Positions 1-6,182 of a stretch of DNA of 32,148 nucleotides are shown in pieces. The notes below the pieces were generated by a model. It saw only the letters and a list, made by a program, of their open reading frames with translations, made no database searches and was not told where the DNA came from. Position numbers and translations under genes: made by a program. How positions within the stretch are numbered: position 1 is the first letter of the stretch; the number at the start of each line of letters is the position of its first letter. The stretch covers positions 1-32,148 of IMG/VR virus record IMGVR_UViG_3300031565_000215; one strand, given 5' to 3'. The stretch is from a virus.

Positions 1-1
1 A

Positions 2-64
2 GCACGCTGTCCGCCGCACGCGCACGAACCCGACGGAGTTTCCGAGAAAGGACGATTGCGATGA
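2..64 (+). CDS. Possible 3' end of an upstream gene (partial)
   Basis: The frame beginning at base 2 is open until a TGA at 62-64, which overlaps the ATG at 61-63 in the ATGA arrangement used by many gene pairs here. Only about 20 codons are visible, Cys/His/Pro-containing and unrecognisable. The frame of the next gene is also open to the window edge, so this is only a plausible coupling, not a firm gene. Confidence 0.25.
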   Translation, partial: ARCPPHAHEPDGVSEKGRLR

Positions 65-672
65 CCGAAGAACTGAAACCGACGAGCGCGGATGATCCGA
101 GATTCCGCAAGATCGTGGCGAAGGCGGCCGAGGCGCCGGGCGAGAAGGACTCCATCTTCCGCGAGGTCGTGCGGCAGATCGAGGAGATCGAGGAGCGGGA
201 GATGTCGCCGCTGCTGCGCGAGATCGCGCGGACGGCGTTCGACATCGTGTTCGGGCAGTTGTCGTACGCCGACCGGCAGAAGTTCGTGCCGAAGCCCGGG
301 AGCATGGACCGGTACGAGAACGCCATGGACATGGCGGAGGGCGGGGAGAACCAGGAGAACGCACTGCGCGCCATTCGCTGGAATCAGACAGACCTGTTCG
401 ACGTGCTGGTGACGGACCTGCCGAAGGCTCTGGAGGACAACAAACGGATCGCGGTTCGCAGGCTGCTGGACGTGGCGCTCATCGAGGAGGCGATGCGGCG
501 GGCGCCGGCGGATCCGGGACCGGACCTTCGGGTGGGCGACGTCTTCCCCGTGGCGGATGCAAACGCATTCTGGCGGGCAACCTCCAATGAAATTGCACGG
601 CGTCTGAAACGCGGCTGGCGGATGCCGCCACCGCGAAAGCACGAGGAGCCGCCGCAATTGACGGGAACGTGA
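61..672 (+). CDS. Phage protein of unknown function, 203 aa
   Basis: I do not recognise a family. The protein is soluble and charged, with an acidic helical N-terminal third (run of Glu/Arg around residues 38-55), a middle region rich in Asp/Asn, and a basic Pro-rich C-terminus (PPPRKHEEPP). The ATG at 61 is preceded by an AAAGGA ribosome binding site at 45-50, a spacing of about 10. The frame is open further upstream without a better start. It is the first complete gene of a run of small early genes. The gap after it (673-815) holds two inverted repeats rather than a gene. Confidence 0.7.
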   Translation: MTEELKPTSADDPRFRKIVAKAAEAPGEKDSIFREVVRQIEEIEEREMSPLLREIARTAFDIVFGQLSYADRQKFVPKPGSMDRYENAMDMAEGGENQENALRAIRWNQTDLFDVLVTDLPKALEDNKRIAVRRLLDVALIEEAMRRAPADPGPDLRVGDVFPVADANAFWRATSNEIARRLKRGWRMPPPRKHEEPPQLTGT

Positions 673-679
673 ATGAATC

Positions 680-778
680 GCTTCCGGCCCGGCCATGAAA
701 GCCAATGATCTCCAAATGCTCTGTGCCGGGCCGGAAGCCCCCTGCTACGCGCCGTTCAGTAGGACCGGTTTCGGCGCG
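680..778. repeat. Two intergenic inverted repeats
   Basis: A perfect 14-base inverted repeat pairs 680-693 (GCTTCCGGCCCGGC) with 725-738, leaving a 31-base loop. A second perfect 7-base pair, CGCGCCG at 748-754 and CGGCGCG at 772-778, follows immediately. Together they fill most of the 143-base gap between two genes. There is no T-run, so neither is a classical Rho-independent terminator. They could be RNA processing or pausing structures, mobile palindromic repeats, or a structured RNA. Confidence 0.65.
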
Positions 779-815
779 GGCAATGAACCCAACCGGCCAA
801 TCAAGGAGCAGTTTG

Positions 816-1592
816 ATGACAGAAGATCGGAGTGTCTTGATTCTGAGGATCCGCGACGATCATTCGACGCGGGAGCTGGCCATCCGGATGCGAATCCGGA
901 TTCAGAACGGGTGCATGGCACGGGCGCGAAGCCTGCTCGGCTTCAAGATCACGCTTCCGGAACTGGAGCGGACGGCCATTCGCAACTTGGCGGCGAAATA
1001 CATGTCTGCCCTGACGAAGGGCAAGGTGCCGAAGGACGCCGACGCGCGGTTCGTCGAGCTGATGAAGCCGGTGCTGACTGCATCGGTGGGGAGCTCGGCG
1101 GCGTGGGACGCCCTGGCGGCAGCCTGCGAGAAGAAGATGATCGAAGGGGCCGGGCAACTGCCGGTGACGGAGTTCGTGGATTCCGTCCGCGGCTTCGGAT
1201 TGACGGGGCTGGCCATGATCATCGGCGAGGCGGGTGACCTGGGGAACTATGCGAACCCGGCGAAGCTGTGGAAGCGGATGGGGCTGGCCGTGATGCCCGA
1301 CGGCAAGTGCCAGCGCAAGGCGACGGATCCCGCACGGGCGGCCGAGATGGGGTACAGCCCCAGGCGGCGGGCGGTGGTGTATCGCGTAGGCGACAGCCTC
1401 ATCAAGGGCAACAAGGACGGCTACCGCGAGCTGTACGACAGCCGCAAGGCGATGGAACTCGAGCGGCTGCCGGCGGACGCGAAGGGCCGGAAGATGCACG
1501 CCCACCGGCGGGCGCAGCGATACATCGAGAAGCGGCTGCTGAGAGATTTGTGGAGAGCGTGGCGCGGCCATGCCACAAGTGACGCCCAATAA
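816..1592 (+). CDS. Protein with IS110-transposase-like C-terminal (Transposase_20-like) domain, 258 aa
   Basis: Residues about 118-160 (FVDSVRGFGLTGLAMIIGEA followed by GDLGNYANPAKLWKRMGLAV) match the helix-hairpin-helix pattern of the C-terminal Transposase_20 domain (PF02371) of IS110-family recombinases: GxGxxxAxxxxxExGDxxxYxxxxxLxxxxGLA. The N-terminal RuvC-like DEDD domain is missing. The SG of the family's usual (S)SG motif, which carries the nucleophilic Ser, reads DG here (MPDGK, residues 160-164). It is therefore probably not an active recombinase but a DNA- or RNA-binding derivative. The tail has a basic YIEKRLLRDLWRAWRG segment. Start: ATG 816 has AAGGAG at 803-808; the frame is open to 705 but without a ribosome site. 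I recall similar stand-alone proteins in phage-like contigs, function unknown. No flanking insertion-sequence ends are evident. Confidence 0.65.
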   Translation: MTEDRSVLILRIRDDHSTRELAIRMRIRIQNGCMARARSLLGFKITLPELERTAIRNLAAKYMSALTKGKVPKDADARFVELMKPVLTASVGSSAAWDALAAACEKKMIEGAGQLPVTEFVDSVRGFGLTGLAMIIGEAGDLGNYANPAKLWKRMGLAVMPDGKCQRKATDPARAAEMGYSPRRRAVVYRVGDSLIKGNKDGYRELYDSRKAMELERLPADAKGRKMHAHRRAQRYIEKRLLRDLWRAWRGHATSDAQ

Positions 1593-1704
1593 CGCATTGC
1601 CGCGCCGCTCTCCTGATGTTCGGCGATTCCCGCCCGATCTGCCTTTGAACTCATGGCAACCTGACGCGCGATGCGGGCGGGCGGGGATCGATTGATGTTG
1701 CACC

Positions 1705-1778
1705 GCTGCCGGCGGCGGACGCCGCCATGACTCGGGGGTCACCCTGGGAGTTGGTCAGGGACAGTCGCCGCCGGCAGC
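1705..1778. repeat. Long intergenic inverted repeat
   Basis: GCTGCCGGCGGCG at 1705-1717 pairs perfectly with CGCCGCCGGCAGC at 1766-1778 over 13 bases. The enclosed 48 bases contain a shorter GGCG/CGCC pairing and the GGGTCACCC palindrome near 1737-1745. The element lies in the 192-base gap 1593-1784 and ends just before the start of the next gene. The rest of that gap (1593-1704) shows nothing I can name. Confidence 0.6.
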
Positions 1779-1781
1779 AGG

Positions 1782-1826
1782 AAAATGAAAAAGGCAAAAG
1801 GCAAAATGGAAAATGCAAAAAAGGCG
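1782..1826 (+). repeat. AAAATGCAAAATG-type A-rich repeat, copy 1
   Basis: A strikingly A-rich, G/C-poor patch in a high-GC region. It is built from AAAATG, GGCAAAA and AAATGCAAAA units and is related to copies at 4830-4879 and 26215-26246. Here it supplies the start codon and first dozen codons (Met/Lys/Ala-rich) of the gene at 1785. Confidence 0.7.
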
Positions 1827-2126
1827 GAAGAGCTTCGGTGCCGCATTCAGGAACGCGACGACGCCATGTTGAAGCTCGGCCAGGTGACTGCGAAATTGGA
1901 GGAGGCCCAAGCCATGCTCGCAAAGTGCCGCAACCGGTTGGCGCGGATCATGATCGCGGTACATACCGAGTACTCGCCCTTCGAGGCGCGGCTGAGTTAC
2001 ATCAGCCGGCAGGCTGCCGATGGCATCGTGGATGCCGGCGGAGATTACGTAGCCGAAGAGATCAGACGTACCTTGAAAGCGCTCGGGATGGAAAGGCAGA
2101 AATATGCAACGCCAGATACTGGGTGA
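1785..2126 (+). CDS. Small coiled-coil protein, 113 aa
   Basis: The first ~14 residues (MKKAKGKMENAKKA) are encoded by the A-rich repeat. The body from about residue 14 to 55 is a heptad-like coiled coil (EELRCRIQERDDAMLKLGQV and onward), followed by a mixed C-terminal half. Start ATG 1785 has CAGGA only two or three bases upstream; ATG 1806 is an alternative. Its end overlaps the next small gene by 23 bases. I do not recognise a family. The position suggests an early accessory protein. Confidence 0.6.
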   Translation: MKKAKGKMENAKKAEELRCRIQERDDAMLKLGQVTAKLEEAQAMLAKCRNRLARIMIAVHTEYSPFEARLSYISRQAADGIVDAGGDYVAEEIRRTLKALGMERQKYATPDTG

Positions 2127-2307
2127 GAAGCTGTGCCAGGCGGCACGCCGCCGGGTGACGATGTGCGCCGGCAGCGTGATCTTCTCGCTGGAGGTCGCGG
2201 TGCCCTGCGATTGCCAGGCGAAGGCATCCACAGATTACACAGATCGCACAGAGAGGATAAAGGATGATCAAAGAACCGAATCTCAAAAGCATGGCGGCGG
2301 AGCTTGA
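2104..2307 (+). CDS. Small basic protein, 67 aa, C-terminus encoded in a repeat
   Basis: ATG 2104 has AAAGG at 2091-2095 and overlaps the preceding gene. The first 40 residues (Cys/Arg-containing, with CDCQ at 36-39) look like an ordinary small phage protein. The last ~25 residues (KASTDYTDRTERIKDDQRTE) are the translation of the ACAGATTACACAGATCGCAC-type repeat and of the next gene's start region, overlapping that gene by 44 bases. Either the original stop was lost when the repeat arrived, or the protein simply reads through it. Function unknown. Confidence 0.5.
   Translation: MQRQILGEKLCQAARRRVTMCAGSVIFSLEVAVPCDCQAKASTDYTDRTERIKDDQRTESQKHGGGA
2224..2262 (+). repeat. ACAGATTACACAGA-type interspersed repeat
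   Basis: This stretch carries CATCCACAGATTACACAGAT then CGCACAGAGAGGATAA. It resembles, from memory, an intergenic repeat common in several environmental bacterial phyla. Its GAGAGG (2251-2256) is positioned seven bases before the ATG at 2264, so the repeat supplies the ribosome binding site of the following gene. Confidence 0.6.
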
Positions 2308-2629
2308 CCAGCAGATCGAGCTGCTGGGGATCCACGAGTTGCAGAAGCATATGCTGCGCGAGGCGGCGCTGAAAGCGGTCGTGGCGGCGATGACCGAGGC
2401 ACAGACGGACGCGGCACACGCCAAACTGCTCCAGCGGATTCTGCTGGCCTTCCATAGGATTCACAGGACGGCGCTCGCCGGCGATCGCTGCCAGGCCGAA
2501 CGGCTGCTGGAGGTGGCGAGCATCGCCGATCATAATACGATGGAACTAGCGAAGTTGATGCCGGAGGTCCGGCAGTTTCTACCACCCACCCCAGAACCAG
2601 GAGAAGACCATGGCAAATCAGGCGGTTGA
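2264..2629 (+). CDS. Helical protein of unknown function, 121 aa
   Basis: An Ala/Leu/Glu-rich, probably all-helical protein with a Pro-rich tail (PPTPEPGED). ATG 2264 is supported by GAGAGG at 2251-2256. A second ATG at 2291 (MAAEL) is possible but lacks a comparable site. The C-terminus overlaps the next gene by 20 bases, which indicates coupled translation. No motif lets me assign a function. Confidence 0.65.
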   Translation: MIKEPNLKSMAAELDQQIELLGIHELQKHMLREAALKAVVAAMTEAQTDAAHAKLLQRILLAFHRIHRTALAGDRCQAERLLEVASIADHNTMELAKLMPEVRQFLPPTPEPGEDHGKSGG

Positions 2630-3035
2630 AGAAAAACAGCATTGTTCGATTTGCGGCAAGGAGGGCACCGTGATGAGCCTGCAGATTCCGGGCGAGGAGG
2701 CGACGCCGCCGGTCTGCTCGGACTGTTTCGATGAGCGGATGGCGCGGGTGAAGGATGAACTGGCCCGCAAGCCGCAGCGGCTGACGGAGAGCGTGTTGCG
2801 GGAGGAGCTGATGTTCCTGCAGGGGGTGCAGGGCCATCTGCACGAGTGCGAGCAGATGCTGATCGCGTTCATTTCGCGGTGGGCGGGGCGGGCGAAGGGC
2901 CCGCAAACGGAGGTGCGGCAGATGGTGACGAAGGCGTTGGTATCGGTGCAGGGGGCCCAGGCGCGGATCGCACGGACGGCGAAGCCCTGGGCGGACATCG
3001 TGCCCGATGAGGATGGGCTGTTCGTGACGCAATAG
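2610..3035 (+). CDS. Zinc-ribbon-like protein, 141 aa
   Basis: Two Cys pairs near the N-terminus (CSICGK at 12-17 and CSDCFDERM around 36-44) form a likely treble-clef or ribbon zinc site. The remaining 100 residues are helical and Arg/Gln-rich. ATG 2610 has CAGGAGAAGACC directly upstream. A DNA- or protein-binding accessory role is plausible. It is one of about seven short Cys-pair proteins in this window. Confidence 0.7.
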   Translation: MANQAVEEKQHCSICGKEGTVMSLQIPGEEATPPVCSDCFDERMARVKDELARKPQRLTESVLREELMFLQGVQGHLHECEQMLIAFISRWAGRAKGPQTEVRQMVTKALVSVQGAQARIARTAKPWADIVPDEDGLFVTQ

Positions 3036-3053
3036 CGAATCGAAGCGTGGATT

Positions 3054-3104
3054 TGCCACAAAGGCACGTGCGGACGCGGCGTCCGCCGGTCACGAAGAAG
3101 AAAG
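3054..3104 (+). repeat. CACGAAGGGCACGAAG-type repeat interrupted by a palindrome
   Basis: The element begins GCCACAAAGGCACG and ends CACGAAGAAGAAAGGACAGG, as in the copy at 15081-15122. In place of the AAGGG between the two halves lies a 22-base insert containing the palindrome GCGGACGC-G-GCGTCCGC (3070-3086). The same 19-base string GTGCGGACGCGGCGTCCGC recurs at 25269-25287. The distal half supplies the AAAGGA ribosome site for the gene at 3115. Confidence 0.7.
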
Positions 3105-3114
3105 GACAGGAAGC

Positions 3115-3624
3115 ATGCAGATTACGAAGCTGGTGGTCAAGGCCGGAAAGACCGTGGGCAACCCCCACGAATCATACAGCAACCTGCGGAGCGACGTGGT
3201 GATCGAGGCGGTGCCGGATCTCGACGAACACTGGGACCGCAATGCCGGGATGGAGCAGCTCCGGGCGATGCAGGAACAGGCCGATGAGGCGGTCGAAGCA
3301 GAGCTCAGGCGGCGGCTGGGTGCGATCACGCGCAGGAAAGACATGGAATATGTGAGGGATCGGATCGAAAGTGCCGAGCGGGAGATGAAATCGCACTCTG
3401 CGATGGCCGAGAGATTCAGGGCCGATGCGGTTGCAGCGACAAACCAAGACGAGGAAGACCATTACCTTAATCAAGCCGAGGCTCAGGCCGGAATCCTTGC
3501 GCGATTGGCAAACATGATTCTGGAGTTTCGGGCGAGGTTCGCGGCCCTCGAGGCGGGGCAGCCGGATCCGGGTGAGACGCCCGCAGTCGAGATCGGCGAG
3601 GACGAGGACGGCGATCCGGACTAG
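3115..3624 (+). CDS. Coiled-coil protein of unknown function, 169 aa
   Basis: The N-terminal ~40 residues are predicted mixed beta (MQITKLVVKAGKTVGNPHES). A long helical or coiled-coil segment runs from about residue 46 to 140, and an acidic tail ends EDEDGDPD. ATG 3115 follows AAAGGACAGGAAGC from the upstream repeat. The charge pattern (acidic tail, heptads) would suit a scaffold or DNA-mimic type protein, but I cannot assign a family. Confidence 0.65.
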   Translation: MQITKLVVKAGKTVGNPHESYSNLRSDVVIEAVPDLDEHWDRNAGMEQLRAMQEQADEAVEAELRRRLGAITRRKDMEYVRDRIESAEREMKSHSAMAERFRADAVAATNQDEEDHYLNQAEAQAGILARLANMILEFRARFAALEAGQPDPGETPAVEIGEDEDGDPD

Positions 3625-3634
3625 TGGAATTTCC

Positions 3635-3713
3635 GCCCGGGCCGCGCGGCCGCCCCACCGGCGCCGGCCATGCCTGCTCCGGCGTGCGGCTCGTTAGCCG
3701 CCGCGGCCCGGGC
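3635..3713. repeat. Long intergenic inverted repeat with inner hairpin
   Basis: GCCCGGGCCGCG at 3635-3646 pairs perfectly with 3702-3713. Directly inside the right arm is a second hairpin, GCGGCT-CGTT-AGCCGC (3686-3701). The element fills the gap between two genes and has no T-run. The architecture is like the 680-738 and 1705-1778 elements, but the sequence differs. Confidence 0.65.
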
Positions 3714-3751
3714 ACCGCCTTTGAAACGATGAACGAAAGGAGACCAGGCCC

Positions 3752-4168
3752 ATGCTCCACGATGATGACGTGATTTGCGTACAACGGAGAGGTTGCGGTG
3801 TGGGGGTGTACCTGCGGAAGCATGACGGGGGCGTGGGCTTCGTGCGGCGACAGGGTCTGGCGGCGCCCGGCGAGGTCGTGCCCTTCGATTTCGGGCCCGA
3901 GCTGACGGATGGGTGCTACAACCTGGCATACTCGATGCTGTGGGCGTGCTGCCCGCTCGATGCGGGATACTGGCATCGGTGGTTCGCCCAGATGGTGCTG
4001 GAGCCCGAGACGGGCGACCGATGGGAGATCACCGCGGGGGAGGTGCGGGAATTGATCGAGGACGCGGAACGGTTTTATGGGCGCAGCAGCCGGCCGGCGC
4101 GGATGCGTCCGGCAGCAATGACGAGCTGCACGGTGGGCGGCGGCACGCTGACGAGCGATGAGGTCTGA
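3752..4168 (+). CDS. DUF6166-like protein, 138 aa
   Basis: The core (FDFGPELTDGCYNLAYSMLW about residues 46-65, then HRWFAQMVL, then GDRWEITAGEVRELIE) has the layout I associate with DUF6166: FxWGYxGxGPxxLAxxxL, a short insert, then a W-containing strand before a C-terminal helix. This is a resemblance by eye, not a search result. ATG 3752 has AAAGGAGACC at 3737-3746. Such proteins are common among phage and mobile-element small genes, with no known function. Confidence 0.6.
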   Translation: MLHDDDVICVQRRGCGVGVYLRKHDGGVGFVRRQGLAAPGEVVPFDFGPELTDGCYNLAYSMLWACCPLDAGYWHRWFAQMVLEPETGDRWEITAGEVRELIEDAERFYGRSSRPARMRPAAMTSCTVGGGTLTSDEV

Positions 4169-4210
4169 TAGTTCGATTCGACACGAAGGCACGAAGGACA
4201 CGAAGAAGAA
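4169..4210 (+). repeat. CACGAAGG-type repeat, second copy
   Basis: GTTCGATTCGACACGAAGGC continuing into ACGAAGGACACGAAGAAGAA. It shares GTTCGATTC and the CACGAAG units with 15078-15122. Here the 3' end diverges (CCACAGAGCC). It lies between the stop at 4168 and the start of the next gene. Confidence 0.7.
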
Positions 4211-4235
4211 ACCACAGAGCCATAGGATGAAACGA

Positions 4236-4451
4236 ATGAGCCGAACGGGCATTGACTTGATACGGCATATCCAGGACCGGCTGAGCATCCGGGAGGGCGA
4301 ATTGTACTCCCTGCGAATGCAGCTGGCTGCTTGGGATGGTCCGCCACGGGGAGCATGCCGGCGTGGTCTGAGGGGCCTCATTCACAGCCGCCGCAACCGC
4401 GTGCGGAAGCTGCGTAGACAGCTCGAGCGAGCGGAGTGGAGGGGAAAGTGA
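4236..4451 (+). CDS. Small basic helical protein, 71 aa
   Basis: Starting at ATG 4236 the protein begins MSRTGIDLIRHIQDRLSIRE and ends in an Arg-rich helix (RRNRVRKLRRQLERAEWRGK), suggesting a nucleic-acid-binding or coiled-coil peptide. The AGGAT at 4224-4228 is seven bases upstream. The frame continues upstream to ATG 4158, but those codons are just the translated repeat, so the shorter form is preferred. ATG 4227 is an alternative. The stop overlaps the GTG of the next gene. Confidence 0.55.
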   Translation: MSRTGIDLIRHIQDRLSIREGELYSLRMQLAAWDGPPRGACRRGLRGLIHSRRNRVRKLRRQLERAEWRGK

Positions 4452-4615
4452 AACATTGCCAGTGGTGTCTCAAACGAATATGGCCTTGGCAAGCGGCAGT
4501 GAGGATCGATGCTGGCCATGCGCACGGTCGTTGTATCATTCGCGACGTGGAGAGGAGAGGCCTAATCATGCACGATGAATTGAGAGCGTATCTTGAGAGG
4601 GGGGAAAAGTCATGA
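4448..4615 (+). CDS. Very small Cys/His protein, 55 aa, GTG start
   Basis: This short gene is easy to miss. GTG 4448 overlaps the preceding stop (GTGA) and has GGAGGGG at 4438-4444. It reads VKHCQWCLKRIWPWQ, then a HAHGRC segment, and ends LRAYLERGEKS with its TGA at 4613-4615, inside the ATGA of the next gene. The CxxC plus H-x-H-x2-x-C arrangement could bind a metal. Both junctions being tight overlaps is the main support, along with an open 56-codon frame bridging exactly the gap between two genes. Confidence 0.6.
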   Translation: MKHCQWCLKRIWPWQAAVRIDAGHAHGRCIIRDVERRGLIMHDELRAYLERGEKS

Positions 4616-4830
4616 CCTGCGGTCACGCGATGTGGCTGGTGACGGCGGCGGCGATCGTCGGGGCCTGGCTGAACGTGAAGAAACGTCGCAGCGGGTTCGC
4701 GGTGTGGATGCTGACGAATTTGCTCAATGCCGGTTACTGCCTGTGGATCGGGCAGCCGGCCCAGGCGTTGCTGTTCGGCGCGTTCCTAGGGCTGGCGGTC
4801 TGGGGGTGGTGGGGGTGGGGAAGAGACTAA
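4612..4830 (+). CDS. Small membrane protein, PnuC-like, 72 aa
   Basis: Three hydrophobic segments (about residues 6-20, 29-46 and 49-67) are separated by a KKRR loop after the first. The pattern AxxxxWLNVKKRRSGFAVWMLTN and the ending GLAVWGWWGWGRD resemble the small phage proteins related to half of a PnuC/YgjV-type transporter. ATG 4612 overlaps the preceding stop and has GAGGGGGGAAAAG upstream. A holin role is possible from size and topology alone, but I see no endolysin nearby and do not assign it. Confidence 0.6.
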   Translation: MTCGHAMWLVTAAAIVGAWLNVKKRRSGFAVWMLTNLLNAGYCLWIGQPAQALLFGAFLGLAVWGWWGWGRD

Positions 4831-4879
4831 TGAAAAATGAAAAATGCAAAATGAAAAAAGCGGGGAATCCAAAATGAAA
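4830..4879 (+). repeat. AAAATGCAAAATG-type A-rich repeat, copy 2
   Basis: Repeated ATGAAAAATG / AAAATGCAAAATGAAAAA units begin on the last base of the previous stop codon and run into the next gene. The string AAAAATGCAAAATGAAAAAA is shared exactly with the copy at 26215-26246. Confidence 0.8.
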
Positions 4880-5170
4880 AAACGCGGGCAGCCAAGGCCG
4901 CAGATCGGCGAGTACATCAGGCTCAATTGGGATGACGAGCCATCGTGGTACGCGGTGCGCGGCCACGTGGGGCCGGAAGAGGCTCGGGCGACGGTGGCGC
5001 GAGAAGACGACTTCGATAGGGAAAGCCTGAAACCGGGCCGCCACACTCGGGCGCGGTGGCAGTTTTCGCCGGAATATCAACGCGCCGATGGAATTGAGGT
5101 GGTGCTCGCCATCGATGTGAGCGGGCCGGGAACGTTTTCGGTGACGGTGTGCGAGCCGGTGGATGGGTGA
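4874..5170 (+). CDS. Small beta-rich protein of unknown function, 98 aa
   Basis: Begins MKKRGQPRPQIGEYIRLNWD and is beta-strand-like throughout (RARWQFSPE, EVVLAIDVSG, TFSVTVCEPV). ATG 4874 lies at the 3' end of the A-rich repeat, with GGGGAA at 4862-4867 as a possible ribosome site. A start ten codons upstream (4844) would only add repeat-encoded residues. The N-terminal fold looks like a small beta-barrel, but I recognise no family. Confidence 0.6.
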   Translation: MKKRGQPRPQIGEYIRLNWDDEPSWYAVRGHVGPEEARATVAREDDFDRESLKPGRHTRARWQFSPEYQRADGIEVVLAIDVSGPGTFSVTVCEPVDG

Positions 5171-5182
5171 AACGGTGATGCC

Positions 5183-5464
5183 ATGAAAAAGGGAACAATC
5201 GTGGGGCAGTGCCCGATCTGCGGAAAACCGGTGGTGTGGCCGCGGCGGAAATGGTGCTCGGCGAGATGCGGGCGCCGGGCGGGGGTCGAGCTGCAGTCGG
5301 CGGAGCGGCGGCCGTTGCCGGGGCTGGCGCTGCAGCGGGGCACGCGGGCCTGTCTGCGGTGCAACAGGCGATTCATGTCGGATGGGCCGTGGAACCGGAT
5401 CTGTCCGCATTGCGGGCAGAGCGCTGCTCAGGCGGTGCGGACGGTGCGGGTGAGCGGGATATGA
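5183..5464 (+). CDS. Double zinc-ribbon protein, 93 aa
   Basis: Two four-Cys sites are visible: C10-x2-C13 with C25-x3-C29, a YacG-like CPxCGKPVxWxxxxWCSxRC layout, and C57-x2-C60 with C74-x2-C77, a rubredoxin-like knuckle pair. The linker is Arg/Leu-rich. ATG 5183 is used; the upstream ribosome site is weak. It likely binds nucleic acid or acts as a protein adaptor. It immediately precedes the replication gene block. Confidence 0.7.
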   Translation: MKKGTIVGQCPICGKPVVWPRRKWCSARCGRRAGVELQSAERRPLPGLALQRGTRACLRCNRRFMSDGPWNRICPHCGQSAAQAVRTVRVSGI

Positions 5465-5526
5465 TGGGGCGATGACGGGATGACCAAACGGATCGGGGCG
5501 GCAGGCGGGGCACAAGGGCACGGACG

Positions 5527-6114
5527 ATGGGCTACGCGCAAATCGATGAACGATTCTGGGTGGATACCGCCGACTGGCCGCTCCACGCGCGGATGATCTA
5601 CCTCTGGAGCATCGCGAATACGCACGGGCAGCGGCTGTGCGGCATCGGCGAGGTGCCGGACGTGGTGGTGGGGGCCGAGGTGGGGTTCAACGGGGCGCGG
5701 CTCCGCAACGGCTGGCAGTGGCTGGTGGATCAACGCAGGATGCTGCGCGTGGGGCACTGGTATTTCAACTTCGATTGCATCCGCTACAACTGCTGGTATA
5801 CGCACCGGGAGAGCGGGGAGCTGCGGGTGGACCGGAATCACGTGCTGGGCATCGTGAACTATCTCAGGGCCAACAACGTGCCGGCCGAGATCGCACGGGC
5901 GGTGATCGCGGAATATCCAGAGCTGTTCGAGGGTGACCTGGTGAACCAGATCGGGATGGCGAGCGGGATCGGGCCGCGTCCGAAATCACGGCGGATAGGA
6001 GGGGGTGGGGGAGGGGGTGGAGGAGGGGCTCCCCCAGGGGGTGGGAGCACGCGGGGGGAGGGGGTGGGGGCCTCCGGGTACCCGGGTACCCGTCCATCCG
6101 ACCAGCCGTCATGA
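5527..6114 (+). CDS. Putative phage replication protein with N-terminal winged-helix-like domain, 195 aa
   Basis: The N-terminal ~130 residues (MGYAQIDERFWVDTADWPLH, then ARMIYLWSIANTHGQ, then GFNGARLRNGWQWLVDQ) resemble phage replisome-organiser/DnaD-type N-terminal domains, in which W-rich helices form a winged helix. This assignment is by pattern only. After residue ~150 the protein becomes low complexity, with a run of ten Gly (about 158-167) and a Gly/Pro/Ser tail encoded by a G-run tract. ATG 5527 has AAGGG upstream. The stop overlaps an area of palindromes and direct repeats, which fits an origin near its own initiator gene. Confidence 0.5.
   Translation: MGYAQIDERFWVDTADWPLHARMIYLWSIANTHGQRLCGIGEVPDVVVGAEVGFNGARLRNGWQWLVDQRRMLRVGHWYFNFDCIRYNCWYTHRESGELRVDRNHVLGIVNYLRANNVPAEIARAVIAEYPELFEGDLVNQIGMASGIGPRPKSRRIGGGGGGGGGGAPPGGGSTRGEGVGASGYPGTRPSDQPS
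5997..6069 (+). repeat. G-run low-complexity tract (G-quadruplex-prone)
   Basis: At least five runs of four or more G separated by single T, A or short spacers (e.g. AGGAGGGGGTGGGGGAGGGG) lie on the + strand. This satisfies the usual G3+N1-7 quadruplex pattern. It is in frame within the 3' end of the 5527 gene and encodes the poly-Gly stretch. Confidence 0.7.
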
Positions 6115-6182
6115 ACATCCTCCTCCTCAGGAGGTACGTCAGTGTTTGGGGGTGCGGTGGGGACCGTCCATCCGGCCAGCCG
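6076..6182. repeat. Palindrome and direct repeats beside the replication gene
   Basis: GGGTACCC occurs twice in tandem (6076-6083, 6084-6091), making one 16-base palindrome. The 18-base string CGTCCATCCGACCAGCCG at 6091-6108 recurs at 6165-6182 with one change (A to G). With the adjacent G-run tract and the SD hairpin at 6122-6134 this is the most repeat-dense stretch of the early region, and a candidate replication origin or operator. Confidence 0.5.
6122..6134 (+). promoter_or_regulatory. Ribosome-binding site inside a small hairpin
   Basis: CCTCC-TCA-GGAGG forms a five-base stem whose right arm is the near-perfect Shine-Dalgarno AGGAGGT for the GTG at 6142 (spacing seven). Pairing would hide the site, so translation of the downstream gene could depend on ribosomes arriving from the gene ending at 6114. 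Confidence 0.45.

Noticed and set aside
705-815. N-terminal extension of the Transposase_20-like gene from 705
   Set aside because: It runs through the inverted repeats with no ribosome site. ATG 816 has AAGGAG.
801-1742. A 313-codon open frame on the - strand opposite the Transposase_20-like gene
   Set aside because: Pro/Arg/His-rich composition typical of an antisense shadow. The + strand frame has the family pattern and an AAGGAG site.
4612-4830. Holin assignment for the small membrane protein
   Set aside because: Three hydrophobic segments fit a holin, but its sequence looks PnuC-like and no endolysin or spanin is near. Left as a membrane protein.
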